Assembly: GCF_026626705.1 (NCBI RefSeq)
Contig: NZ_JAPNKC010000001.1
Coordinates: 11,905,001-11,969,000, forward strand
DNA from: Pyxidicoccus sp. MSG2
GTDB taxonomy: Bacteria; Myxococcota; Myxococcia; Myxococcales; Myxococcaceae
DNA: 64,000 bases
Direction of reading: 5' to 3'
The notes beneath the pieces were generated by a model. The model saw nothing but the letters and a program-made list of their open reading frames with translations. It ran no database searches and had not been told where the DNA came from. The translations under genes and the position numbers were made by a program. Below, piece by piece: positions 56,121 through 64,000 of the stretch; within the stretch, counting starts at the first letter, position 1; each line of letters begins with the position of its first letter.

Positions 56121-56179
56121 GGGACGCAAGTGTGCGCCGCTCCCGTGCCCGGGGCGAATTTTCCGCCTCCCCGCGACTC

Positions 56180-56536
56180 CTACTTCTTGTCGCCGGAGGC
56201 CGCCGCGGGCGCGGGCGCCGGGGTGCTGCTCGCGGACGACGAAGACGACGAAGACGACGAGGAGTCGCTCGACGACGCGCTGCTGCCCGACGAGGAGCTG
56301 GAGGAGGAGCTGCCCGAAGAGCCGCTCGACGACGAGCCGCCGTCCTTCTTGGTGGAGCTGTACAGGTCCGAGTACCAGCCGCCGCCCTTCAGGACGAAGC
56401 TGGAGCGGCTGACGACCTTGGACAGGGAGCCCTCGGCGCCGCACGCGGTGCACGCGGCCGGGGTCGGGTCCGAGATCTTCTGCAGCACGTCGATGGTCTT
56501 TCCACAGCTCTGGCAGGCGTATTCGTAGATGGGCAT
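56180..56536 (-). CDS. FmdB family zinc-ribbon protein with long Ser-rich tail
   Basis: A protein of 118 residues from ATG 56536. The first 45 residues are a zinc ribbon of the FmdB/putative regulatory type (MPIYEYACQSCGKTIDVLQ; Cys8, Cys11, Cys29, Cys32). From about residue 66 a long Ser-rich, then Ala/Pro-rich, disordered tail follows, encoded by repeated AGC/TCG-type codons. FmdB-type proteins are short, often regulatory or assembly factors; the tail is unusual. It starts 16 nt after the stop of the 410-residue gene. Confidence 0.85.
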   Translation of the reverse strand: MPIYEYACQSCGKTIDVLQKISDPTPAACTACGAEGSLSKVVSRSSFVLKGGGWYSDLYSSTKKDGGSSSSGSSGSSSSSSSSGSSASSSDSSSSSSSSSSASSTPAPAPAAASGDKK

Positions 56537-56552
56537 GGGTGTCAGTGCCTCG

Positions 56553-57785
56553 TCAGGGTGTTGAAGGGGTGGCGTTGGCGAGGAGCCGCTTGCGCAGCCC
56601 ATCCGCCAGGCCCAGGCGCTCGAAGGCGCGGAAGACGAGCTCGGCGGGCGCGCCGTGCTTGCGGCCCACGGCATCCGCCAGTCCGTGCAGCTCGGTGGCC
56701 TCGGGGAACTCGTCGGCCACCAGTCGCTCCAGCTCCTTGCGGAGCGAGTCGGAGAACTTCCGCTGGATGCCCAGGTCCGTGAGGTACTTCTCGCGGCCGA
56801 GCAGGTCCAACCGGTGCGTCAGGTGCGAGGTGGCCAGGGCCTCGCGGCGGAAGCGCTCGCGCAGGGCCTCCACCTCGTCGCCGATGCCGAGCACGGAGAT
56901 GAGCCGCTGCAGCTCGGACGGGCTCAGCCCCAGGGACCAGCCCACGCGGCCAGCGGCCCCGCGCTGATCCGAGTACGCGGCCAGCACCTGGTTCTTCTCC
57001 TTCTCCGTGAAGGACTCCAGCAGCCCGTGGTCCTTGAGCACGTTCTCCACGTCCACCAGCGTCAGCTCACCGCGCGAGCCGTTGTAGCGCTGGGACAGGT
57101 TGCGCAGCAGTGCGAAGCGGTGCTCGGCACCCTCCAGGGCGCCCTCCACCGCCGGCTTCGTGCTCAGGCGCGTCAGCTCCATGAAGGACGCCCGGGGCGC
57201 CTCCACGCGGGTGAAGCGGCCCCGGGGACGGGGCAGGTCCCGCCGCAGGAAGCCCAGGTCCTCACCGTCCTCGGGGGGCAGGGTGTCGGCGTCGGTGGCG
57301 TCGGCCTCGGGGGTGGCGCGCTTGCGCGGGGCGATGCGCTCCTGGACGGCGGCCTCCTGCTTCGCGGCCTTGCCCGCCTTCTTGCCGGCCTTGCCGTCGC
57401 CCTCCTCGGCGGCGGACGCGGGCGGCGTGGCGAAGACGGGCACGTTGGGCGCGGGGGCGGGCGGAGGCGTCTTCTCCTCGCGCACGTAGGCCAGCTCCCG
57501 GGCCACGTCGTAGAAGCCGCACGCCTGCCGCTGGGCGGCCAGGGCGGGGGCGGTGCCGCGGAGGATGTCCACGACGGCGAAGGGGCCGAGCGGGGAAGCC
57601 TCGGGCTCTCCATCCGTCAGGGTGCGGACGCGGAAGTCATCGTCCTCGGCCAGGAGGGCGAGCGCTTCTCGGACCTCCGGGGCGGGGGCCGGCGACTTCG
57701 CGCGCCTGCAGAAATCCGAGACGGCAACCGCCACGGGGGTGGGTACGTCGTCGGGCTGTCGTCTTCTCTGCCAGGGGCTGGTCAT
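56553..57785 (-). CDS. Hypothetical protein of the FmdB operon
   Basis: A protein of 410 residues. The N-terminal third is helical (about 15-110); a Lys/Ala/Pro-rich linker (about 110-185) separates it from a largely helical C-terminal half (about 195-405) with several amphipathic segments (ELTLVDVENVLKDHGLLESF, SPSELQRLISVLGIGDEVEAL). There is no signal peptide or membrane helix. A TTGACA at 57854-57849 on the minus strand could be its -35 box, but the -10 is poor. I do not recognise a family. Confidence 0.75.
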   Translation of the reverse strand: MTSPWQRRRQPDDVPTPVAVAVSDFCRRAKSPAPAPEVREALALLAEDDDFRVRTLTDGEPEASPLGPFAVVDILRGTAPALAAQRQACGFYDVARELAYVREEKTPPPAPAPNVPVFATPPASAAEEGDGKAGKKAGKAAKQEAAVQERIAPRKRATPEADATDADTLPPEDGEDLGFLRRDLPRPRGRFTRVEAPRASFMELTRLSTKPAVEGALEGAEHRFALLRNLSQRYNGSRGELTLVDVENVLKDHGLLESFTEKEKNQVLAAYSDQRGAAGRVGWSLGLSPSELQRLISVLGIGDEVEALRERFRREALATSHLTHRLDLLGREKYLTDLGIQRKFSDSLRKELERLVADEFPEATELHGLADAVGRKHGAPAELVFRAFERLGLADGLRKRLLANATPSTP

Positions 57786-58176
57786 GGAAAGTCGCCGAAA
57801 AATGCTCGTTTACGAGGGCGGATGCCTCTATCTTCGCCGCCAGACGGGTGTCAATGAGCCAGTCCGACTCCAATCTAAACAGCTACCGGCGAGTGCAAGC
57901 CGGAGGGACGGCCGGCCGGGGGCGCGGGCGCTCCCTGACTTTACCCGCCGGACGTTGCGAGCCGGGGCTGACGGGGATATCTCGCCCCCGCGTTCGGAGA
58001 CCAACAGTCTTCCATGACGGTTTCTTCGACAGCGGGGAACGTTTCGTTGCGGAATGGAGCGGGTCGCGGCGGCCCCGTGGACCGGTTACAACAGGAGCGG
58101 AGGGCGGGCTGGGTCGGCCCCCTACCAAGGGAGCACGATGCACGCGCGGACCCGCGGGGCGTTTGAAGGAACCGAC
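57786..58176. other. Divergent intergenic region without a clear gene
   Basis: These 391 nt lie between the FmdB-operon start and the Fur-like gene. I see a TTGACA on the minus strand at 57854-57849 and no convincing gene. An ATG at 58138 could extend the Fur-like protein by 13 residues. No classical Fur box was seen. Confidence 0.4.
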
Positions 58177-58665
58177 ATGAGCCACAGCCACCACAGCCAT
58201 GAGCAGGATGAGTCGAAGGATGAAGTGCTCGCCCGCTACATGGCGCAGCACGGGCTGAAGAGCACCCGGCAGCGCAGCCTCATCATCGACACCTTCTTCG
58301 CCGTCGGTGGCCACCTGTCGGTGGAGGAGCTGTGGAACAAGGTGCGCGAGCAGGACACGAAGGTGTCCGTGGCCACCGTGTACCGCACCATGAAGCTGCT
58401 CAACGAGTGCGGCCTGGCCCACGCGCGCAACTTCGGCGACGGGCAGACGCGCTACGAGGCGGCGGCAGGCCGTGAGCACCACGACCACCTCATCTGCACC
58501 CGGTGCGGCACCATCGTCGAGTTCGAGAACGACCGCATCGAGGCGATGCAGGACGCGGTGGCGCGCAAGCACGGCTTCAAGGTGACGTCGCACAAGATGG
58601 AGCTGTACGGGCTGTGCAAGGACTGCCAGCGCGCCGCGGGCGTGGCTCCGACGACGGCGGCATGA
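58177..58665 (+). CDS. Fur family transcriptional regulator
   Basis: A protein of 162 residues from ATG 58177 with AAGGA 6 nt upstream. A His-rich start (MSHSHHSHE) precedes the winged helix (about 20-90, VSVATVYRTMKLLNECGLA) and a dimerisation domain with HHDHLICTRC and a second C-x2-C (CKDC), the structural zinc site of Fur/PerR/Zur proteins. The His-rich lead may add a metal site. It overlaps the TlpA-like gene by ATGA. Whether it senses iron, zinc or peroxide cannot be decided. Confidence 0.92.
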   Translation: MSHSHHSHEQDESKDEVLARYMAQHGLKSTRQRSLIIDTFFAVGGHLSVEELWNKVREQDTKVSVATVYRTMKLLNECGLAHARNFGDGQTRYEAAAGREHHDHLICTRCGTIVEFENDRIEAMQDAVARKHGFKVTSHKMELYGLCKDCQRAAGVAPTTAA

Positions 58666-59180
58666 AGACGGCCGCGCGAGTCCGGGTGTGCGCGGCCCTG
58701 CTGGTGCTGATGTTGGCCGGCTGCCGCGGCTCGAGGCCGGTGGATGCGGGGCCCGCCTTCCTGTACGCGCTGGCCCTCCCGTCGGTGGGGCCCACGCGGC
58801 ACGATGCGCGCGGCCTGAGCGGCAAGGTGGTGCTCGTCTCCTTCTTCGCGACCTGGTGCTTCCCGTGCCTCGCGGAGATGCCCACGCTGGAGGCCCTGCA
58901 GAAGGACTACGGCGCGAAGGGCTTCCAGGTGGTGTCGGTGGGCATGGACCTGGAGGGCGAGAAGGTGCTCCAGCCCTTCGCGGACCACTACGCGCTCCGC
59001 TACCCGGTCCTGGTGGCGAACGACACCCTGCGAGAGGGCCAGACGGCGTTCGGCCACATCCGCGCGCTGCCCACCACCGTGCTGTTGGATCGCCGGGGCC
59101 GTGCCGTGGCCGGGTGGCAGGGCGTGGAAGGCCACGCGGACGTGGCAAAGGCCATCGAGAAGCTGCTCGCCGAGGAGTGA
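58662..59180 (+). CDS. TlpA/ResA-type thioredoxin-fold lipoprotein
   Basis: A protein of 172 residues. The lipobox LMLAGC gives Cys21; the thioredoxin fold has the active site WCFPC (Cys66, Cys69) and the cis-Pro loop ALPTTVLLD. It probably reduces disulfides in the periplasm, as ResA and TlpA do. Its ATG overlaps the TGA of the Fur-like gene, so the two are co-translated and metal- or stress-dependent expression is likely. Confidence 0.93.
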   Translation: MKTAARVRVCAALLVLMLAGCRGSRPVDAGPAFLYALALPSVGPTRHDARGLSGKVVLVSFFATWCFPCLAEMPTLEALQKDYGAKGFQVVSVGMDLEGEKVLQPFADHYALRYPVLVANDTLREGQTAFGHIRALPTTVLLDRRGRAVAGWQGVEGHADVAKAIEKLLAEE

Positions 59181-59222
59181 CCGCTCCGCCTCACCCCGGG
59201 CGGAGCGGGCAGGGCGACCGCG

Positions 59223-61676
59223 CTACTCCTGCAACAGCGTCACGGAGAGCTCCGGGTCGCTGGCGATGTCCGCCTCGGTGAAGCGCATGTCCACCCACTG
59301 CTTGCGGGAGAACAGCCACGTCTGGTCCGCGAAGTACGGCGAGGCCGGGCTGCTGGACTGCGAGTAGGCCAGCACGGAGCGGCCCACCGGGCCGGTGTCC
59401 GTGAAGGACACCGCCATCACGAAGCTGGTGCCGAGGAAGGGCACGTAGGTGTAGTCCGGCAGGAGCCGGCCGCCCATCGCGTTGAAGCAACCCTCCGGGT
59501 CACCGCAGCCGTGGTACGGAATGCGCGCCTCGTTCCGGTGCACGCGCTGCACCGCGCCGAGCGTCACGTCCAGGGGGAGCCCGCGAGCTTGCATCACCTG
59601 CACCGCGCCGCCCAGCGCCTGCACCACCTGCGGGTGCAGGGTGTTGAGGCCGCGCGGGGTGTTCACCGGGTCCGTGGGCAGGAAGGGCACGAGGTACGGG
59701 CCGCCCGTCACGGGCACGATGCGGGAGATGAACTGGCGCCACAGCAGGCCGCCCGCGCTGTCCAGGTCACCGCGCAGGTTCCACTTCTCCAGCACCGGGC
59801 ACGCCGCGCGCACGTCCACCAGTCGCCCGTCCTTCGCGAGGATGAACGGGTTGCGGCGGCACATGGCCACGGCGCTGTCGCGCAGCAGCTCGCCCGAGAA
59901 GTTCCAGTTGTTGAAGGCCACCGTCTGGAGCTGGTCCAGCGTGAAGCGCTGGCCCTCCAGCCCGTCCGTGCCGGCCAGGCGCCCCTGCACCATCTTCAGC
60001 CCCACGCGGGTGCGCAGGCTGCGCGCGGTGTTCTCGGCGCCGATGATGCGGTCATACCCCGTGAGCGGCTGCGCCGGGTTGGACAGCCAGTAGCTGTCGT
60101 TGGAGTTCGTCACATAGTCCTGGCGCACCAGGTGCGGCATCCGGCCGGGGCCGAACATGCCCGGCTCCACCGCGTCCGCGTCCGAGCCCCACTCGCAGTC
60201 CGCGCGGGTGCCGTCCAGCACCGGGAGCCCTGCGGACTGGTACACGAGCAGCGCCACCGGGGAGAGCACGCAGCGCGCCACCATTTCATCCGTGACGTGC
60301 GGGACGACGGCGGAGTCCGCGTAGAACGCACGGCCCTGGTCGTCCGCCGCCACCGTGTTCACCCAGGGGATGCCCTGCCAGTAGTCCTGTGCCTGCCGCA
60401 GCGCGTCCACGCTGCCGGCCCTGTTCATGGCGAGGAACTGATCCAACACGCGGAAGTTCGTCGCATTGACGTCGCGGAACGCGTAGCCGGTGAGCGCGTT
60501 CCACGTCATGTACCCGGCCGGGTAGTCGAACATCGGCCCGAAGCGCGTCCAGTAGAACGTGTGCGTCCGCGGCTCCAGCGTCCCGTCCGCCTTGCGCGCG
60601 AGCACGGTGGTGGGGCGCGGCGTCATCTGCTGGAGCTGGCCATTGTAGAGGTACGTCGTCGGGCTGCCCGGCACGAGCTTCAGCTCGTACGGGGTGAAGC
60701 GGAAGCCCGTGGACACCGTATGGCTCCACGCCACGTGCGCGTTGTGGCCGATGAGCACCGCCGGCACCCCGAGCAGGCTGGCCCCGCTCACGTCGAGCTG
60801 TCCCGGCAGCGTGAGGTGGACCTGGTAGAAGCGCTCGGAGCCCTCCCACGGGAAGTGGGGGTTGCCCAGCACCATGCCGTTGCCGTTGCGGGTGCCCTCG
60901 CGGCCCAGGCCGATGGCGTTGCTGCCCATGCCCAGGTCCGTCGCCTTCGGAATCGCGCCGGCGGGGAGCACGTCGGGCAGGGTGAGGGGCACGGGTAGAG
61001 CGCCATCCGGCAGTGGCCCGGGCGGCTGCGCGTCGACGATGGACGTGAGGAACGCGCCGGAGCTGGCCAGCAGGCTGAGCTGGTAGTAGCGCCGGAAGAG
61101 GTCCAGCTCGGTGAGGGGACGGACCCAGGCCGCGCCCCGGCACCTCGGGTCCGGTAGCGCGTCGACACCCGTCTCGCGCAGGTAGCGGTTGTAGCCGGCG
61201 ACATAGCCCCGGACCAGCTCGCGCATCTCCACCGACGGGCCACGCGGCGGCGCCTGGGCCACCAGTGCCTCCACCGTGCCCGCGTCGTTGATGGACTGGT
61301 AGAAGAAGTCGCTCTTGAGGTTGGGGATGTCGCCGACCAGCGTGGCGGGGTACGTCGCGTCCGGCCCGAAGTACCGGGAGCGCTGCGCGCTGACGGTGAC
61401 GACGACCTGCGCCAGTTCGCAGAGGTTGTCCTGTGCGAAGGCGTAGCCGTACCCGTAGCCGAGGCCGGCGTAGTCCTGGGCCAGCACGTGGGGAATGCCG
61501 TGCGACGTCCTGCGGACCGTGGCGGAGAGCCCACCCGTCGCGGCCAGCTTCACCGCGGGCAGGGACGGGGCGTGCGCGGCGGCCTCGGGGCTCCCGGTGT
61601 CACAGGCCGTGGCTAGCAACAGCAGGGCCAACGGCGCCAGGCGGGCGCCTCGTTTCGAAGCAGGGATGGGGTTCAT
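59223..61676 (-). CDS. Lipoprotein penicillin acylase family (Ntn) amidase
   Basis: A protein of 817 residues from ATG 61676 with GGAG upstream. The lipobox LLATAC gives Cys25. The Ntn-hydrolase layout is present: an alpha region, then the autocatalytic Gly-Ser junction with nucleophile Ser252 (DLGMG/SNAIGLG), then the beta chain. Members cleave amides such as penicillins or acyl-homoserine lactones. Lipid anchoring and the very long alpha region suggest an outer-surface quorum-quenching or scavenging amidase; this is inference. It is divergent from the FtsB-like gene. Confidence 0.92.
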   Translation of the reverse strand: MNPIPASKRGARLAPLALLLLATACDTGSPEAAAHAPSLPAVKLAATGGLSATVRRTSHGIPHVLAQDYAGLGYGYGYAFAQDNLCELAQVVVTVSAQRSRYFGPDATYPATLVGDIPNLKSDFFYQSINDAGTVEALVAQAPPRGPSVEMRELVRGYVAGYNRYLRETGVDALPDPRCRGAAWVRPLTELDLFRRYYQLSLLASSGAFLTSIVDAQPPGPLPDGALPVPLTLPDVLPAGAIPKATDLGMGSNAIGLGREGTRNGNGMVLGNPHFPWEGSERFYQVHLTLPGQLDVSGASLLGVPAVLIGHNAHVAWSHTVSTGFRFTPYELKLVPGSPTTYLYNGQLQQMTPRPTTVLARKADGTLEPRTHTFYWTRFGPMFDYPAGYMTWNALTGYAFRDVNATNFRVLDQFLAMNRAGSVDALRQAQDYWQGIPWVNTVAADDQGRAFYADSAVVPHVTDEMVARCVLSPVALLVYQSAGLPVLDGTRADCEWGSDADAVEPGMFGPGRMPHLVRQDYVTNSNDSYWLSNPAQPLTGYDRIIGAENTARSLRTRVGLKMVQGRLAGTDGLEGQRFTLDQLQTVAFNNWNFSGELLRDSAVAMCRRNPFILAKDGRLVDVRAACPVLEKWNLRGDLDSAGGLLWRQFISRIVPVTGGPYLVPFLPTDPVNTPRGLNTLHPQVVQALGGAVQVMQARGLPLDVTLGAVQRVHRNEARIPYHGCGDPEGCFNAMGGRLLPDYTYVPFLGTSFVMAVSFTDTGPVGRSVLAYSQSSSPASPYFADQTWLFSRKQWVDMRFTEADIASDPELSVTLLQE

Positions 61677-61857
61677 GATGGCGCTCCAGGATGGGTGCGA
61701 GACCTCGGGGTCTCCGTGGCCCCAGCCTCGGGCGCACGGGCGTCCACGTCTCCAGGGACAGGTTGTGCGGGAGGGGGCCGGCTGGATCGCGCGGCTGCTA
61801 CATGCCTGGAGCGGTTTTCTTGCGGGGCAGGGGGTCGCTGGTACCTTCGGCGCGTTC

Positions 61858-62139
61858 ATGACGGCGAGGCAAAAGTTCCTGGTGGTGGCGGTGGGTGTGG
61901 CGGGGGCCTTGAGCCTGCTGTCGGTGGCGGACGCCAAGGGCTTCCGCCGCTACATGTCGCTGCGCCAGGACGTCGACTCGCTGCACGAGCGCAACCGCAG
62001 CCTGGCCGAGCAGAACGAGGCCCTGCGGGAGGAAATCAACGCCCTGCGCAAGGACCCGTCCGCCCTGGAGCGGTCCGTGCGCGAGGAGCTCGGCTACGTG
62101 AAGCCGGGCGAGATGGTCTTCCACCTGGAGTCCCCATGA
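61858..62139 (+). CDS. ftsB: FtsB/DivIC-like septum formation initiator
   Basis: A protein of 93 residues. A short cytoplasmic lead, a membrane helix (about 6-24) and a coiled coil (about 34-70, LRQDVDSLHERNRSLAEQNEAL) followed by the conserved REELGYVKPGEMVFHL segment match the FtsB/DivIC layout. It should act in the divisome. Its TGA overlaps the ATG of a diguanylate-cyclase-like gene (ATGA), which is an unusual partner. Confidence 0.9.
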   Translation: MTARQKFLVVAVGVAGALSLLSVADAKGFRRYMSLRQDVDSLHERNRSLAEQNEALREEINALRKDPSALERSVREELGYVKPGEMVFHLESP

Positions 62140-64000
62140 CGTCGCTGACCGCGTTTCCGTCTCCCGGAAGGTTGCTGCGTCACGCCGTGAGGGCCATCCC
62201 CGCGGCCGCGGCGCTCGCCACGTTCATCCACCTGGCGCGCGGAGGCTTTCGCGGGCTCCACACGCTGGAGTGGACCGAGGCGGCCCTGGTGGGCTTCCTC
62301 CTGGTGGGCATTGCCCTGGCCGCGTGGCGCCGTGCCATGCGTGGCGCCGTGGGCGCCGTCATCGACCTGCGCGACGACCTGGACCTGGGCGGCGGGCTCA
62401 TCGCCGCGGCCTTCATCGTCGTGGCCATCGGCGGCGGGGAGCTGTTCCCGATTGTCTACCTGCTGATGGCCTTCCTGGTGGCGTTCCTGCCGCGCAACGC
62501 GGGGCTGACGCTGCTGGGTGTGGCGCTGGTGTTCGACGCGCTGGTGACGCTCGCCGGGCACGTGCCGAACTGGTCTGGCTTCGCCACGCACGCGGCCTTC
62601 CTGGCGCTGTTCTCCGGGCTCTACCACCTGGTGCTGGCGGCGCGGATGGCCGCGGCGCGCCGGGCGGAGAGCGACGCGGTGCAGAAGCGCATCCGCGAAG
62701 TGGAGGAGCGCGCGCGCACCTTCCGCCTCGTGTCCTCCGGCACGCAGGACAGCTTCAGCGGCATGAGCAGCGACGAGAAGTGGCTCGTCGCCTCCGTGAA
62801 GGAGATCGAGGGCGCGGTGCATGCGGCGCTCGAAATCGCCGAGACGGGCCTGCGCACGCACACCTGCGCGGCGTTCCTGCTCACCTCGGATGACCGGAGC
62901 CTCAAGCTGTACGACTGCCGCTCGGGCTCCGAGCGCGTGCAGCGCGAGCGCTTCTCCGCCGGCGAGGGCATCATCGGCGGCGTGCTCAAGCGCCGGGCGC
63001 CGGTGCGGATGAACTCGCCGCAGGGGCTCAAGGGCGTGACGCACTACGAGGGCAGCGCGCCCACGGTGCAGGCGCTGCTCGCCGTCCCCATCCTCGAGGG
63101 CAGCGGCCTGGTCCGCGGCGTGCTGGTGGCGGACCGCGTGGCCAACGAGCCCTTCAGCGACCAGGACGAGAAGCTGCTGTCCATCATCGCCGGCGAGGTG
63201 CTGCGCTCCATCGAGGTGGAGCGGGTGATGAGCTACATCCGCAAGACGCGCGACGAGAAGGACCGGTTCTTCCGCGCGATTGAGGAGCTGAACCGCGCGG
63301 GCAGCCCGGACCAGGTCTTCGTCGCCGTGCTGGAGAGCACCCGGCACCTGGCGGGGCTGGACTTCTGCGCGGTGACGCTGGTGTCCGAGGTGGACGGCAA
63401 GCGGATGCACCGCGTGGTGCGCATGTCCGGTGTCACGGCCCAGGGCCAGGCGCTGGAGGGCCAGTCCTTCCCGGACAACAACGGGCTCGTCGCCAACGTG
63501 GTGCGCTACGGCGCGCCGCTGCCGGGCCGGGACATCAAGGCGATGGACCGGCAGATCATCTTCGACGACGAGACGCAGATTCGGGGCTTGGGCGCGCTGA
63601 AGATCTTCCCGCTGGTGGCGGGGGACCGCATCCTCGGCACGCTCGTCGCGGGCTCGCGCAAGAAGGCCGCGTTCGAGCAGGACGTGCTGCGGATGATCGA
63701 GGTCATCGCCATCCAGGCCGCCCAGGCGGTGCTGCGCGCGCAGCTCTACGAGCAGATGGAGCGGATGGCCACCACGGACGGCCTCACCGGCCTGTTCAAC
63801 CACCGCACCTTCCAGACGAAGGCGGACGAAATCCTCGCGCAGGCGCGGCGCTACCAGCGCAAGTGCTCGGTCGTCCTCACCGACGTGGACCACTTCAAGA
63901 GCGTCAACGACACCTACGGCCACCCCACGGGAGACCAGGTGCTCAAGGGCGTGGCGCGCATCATCAAGTCGCTGGCGCGCGACACGGACATCGTCGCCCG
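62136..64000 (+). CDS. Membrane GAF-GAF-GGDEF protein (3' end outside the window)
   Basis: At least 621 residues, cut by the right edge. The N-terminus has several membrane helices (about 12-180), then a GAF domain (about 210-370), a second GAF-like domain (about 385-540) and the start of a GGDEF domain (MATTDGLTGLFNHRTFQTKAD ... VDHFKSVNDTYGHPTGD). The GG(D/E)EF signature itself lies beyond the window, so activity cannot be judged. It is probably a diguanylate cyclase reporting on a ligand bound to GAF. It overlaps the ftsB-like gene. Confidence 0.93.
   Translation, partial: MTSLTAFPSPGRLLRHAVRAIPAAAALATFIHLARGGFRGLHTLEWTEAALVGFLLVGIALAAWRRAMRGAVGAVIDLRDDLDLGGGLIAAAFIVVAIGGGELFPIVYLLMAFLVAFLPRNAGLTLLGVALVFDALVTLAGHVPNWSGFATHAAFLALFSGLYHLVLAARMAAARRAESDAVQKRIREVEERARTFRLVSSGTQDSFSGMSSDEKWLVASVKEIEGAVHAALEIAETGLRTHTCAAFLLTSDDRSLKLYDCRSGSERVQRERFSAGEGIIGGVLKRRAPVRMNSPQGLKGVTHYEGSAPTVQALLAVPILEGSGLVRGVLVADRVANEPFSDQDEKLLSIIAGEVLRSIEVERVMSYIRKTRDEKDRFFRAIEELNRAGSPDQVFVAVLESTRHLAGLDFCAVTLVSEVDGKRMHRVVRMSGVTAQGQALEGQSFPDNNGLVANVVRYGAPLPGRDIKAMDRQIIFDDETQIRGLGALKIFPLVAGDRILGTLVAGSRKKAAFEQDVLRMIEVIAIQAAQAVLRAQLYEQMERMATTDGLTGLFNHRTFQTKADEILAQARRYQRKCSVVLTDVDHFKSVNDTYGHPTGDQVLKGVARIIKSLARDTDIVA

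Noticed and set aside
56230..56350. Acidic GAC/GAA-rich plus-strand frame
   Set aside because: It is the complement of the Ser-rich tail of the FmdB protein.

Overview
The window is high-GC chromosomal DNA from a myxobacterium, most likely family Myxococcaceae (Myxococcus, Corallococcus or Pyxidicoccus type). The signs are a MYXO-CTERM sorting tail on a large secreted protein, many lipoproteins of unknown function, serine/threonine kinases of the GRGGMAETW type, an FHA/sigma-54 activator, and strong G/C third-codon bias that opens long false frames on the opposite strand. No insertion sequence, integrase, phage gene, CRISPR array or tRNA was seen.

Layout. 1-2320 is the 3' end of an rRNA operon (23S, 5S, strong terminator). 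2445-8788 holds a disordered basic protein, a RecD2-type helicase, a divergent TetR/O-methyltransferase pair and a MshEN/TPR protein. 8925-16121 (minus strand) is the operon glgE-treS-mak-glgB, which builds branched alpha-glucan from trehalose through maltose 1-phosphate. An ECF sigma factor is divergent from it. 17124-25399 is a seven-gene, tightly packed operon: AcpS, a stand-alone carrier protein, an acyl-CoA-dehydrogenase-like flavoprotein, an amino acid:[carrier protein] ligase, a DUF1839 protein, a GH2 beta-mannosidase-like enzyme and a tandem alpha/beta-hydrolase. This is the most interesting region and looks like a pathway that modifies and transfers a carrier-bound amino acid.

25403-31677 has a membrane-anchored hydrolase, a Tat-type lipoprotein intradiol dioxygenase, a response regulator/histidine kinase pair and a large exported protein. 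31712-34459 is a secreted MYXO-CTERM protein with two X25-like alpha-glucan-binding modules and Ig-like repeats. 34563-44997 holds two small tentative genes, a patatin-like protein, a membrane metallophosphatase and a run of secreted or lipid-anchored proteins of unknown function.

45012-53541 is a signalling block: an FHA-AAA+-Fis activator divergent from two tandem paralogous membrane Ser/Thr kinases, then a lipoprotein GH13 alpha-amylase. 53608-64000 contains small conserved-looking proteins, a PHP phosphoesterase, a lipoprotein, an FmdB zinc-ribbon operon with a possible unlisted Cys4 mini-protein, a Fur/TlpA pair, a lipoprotein penicillin acylase, an FtsB-like divisome protein and a GAF/GGDEF protein cut by the window edge.

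Alpha-glucan metabolism recurs in the window: cytoplasmic synthesis from trehalose (GlgE operon), an outer-surface protein with starch-binding-like modules, and a lipoprotein amylase. Whether these three loci are linked functionally is inference.
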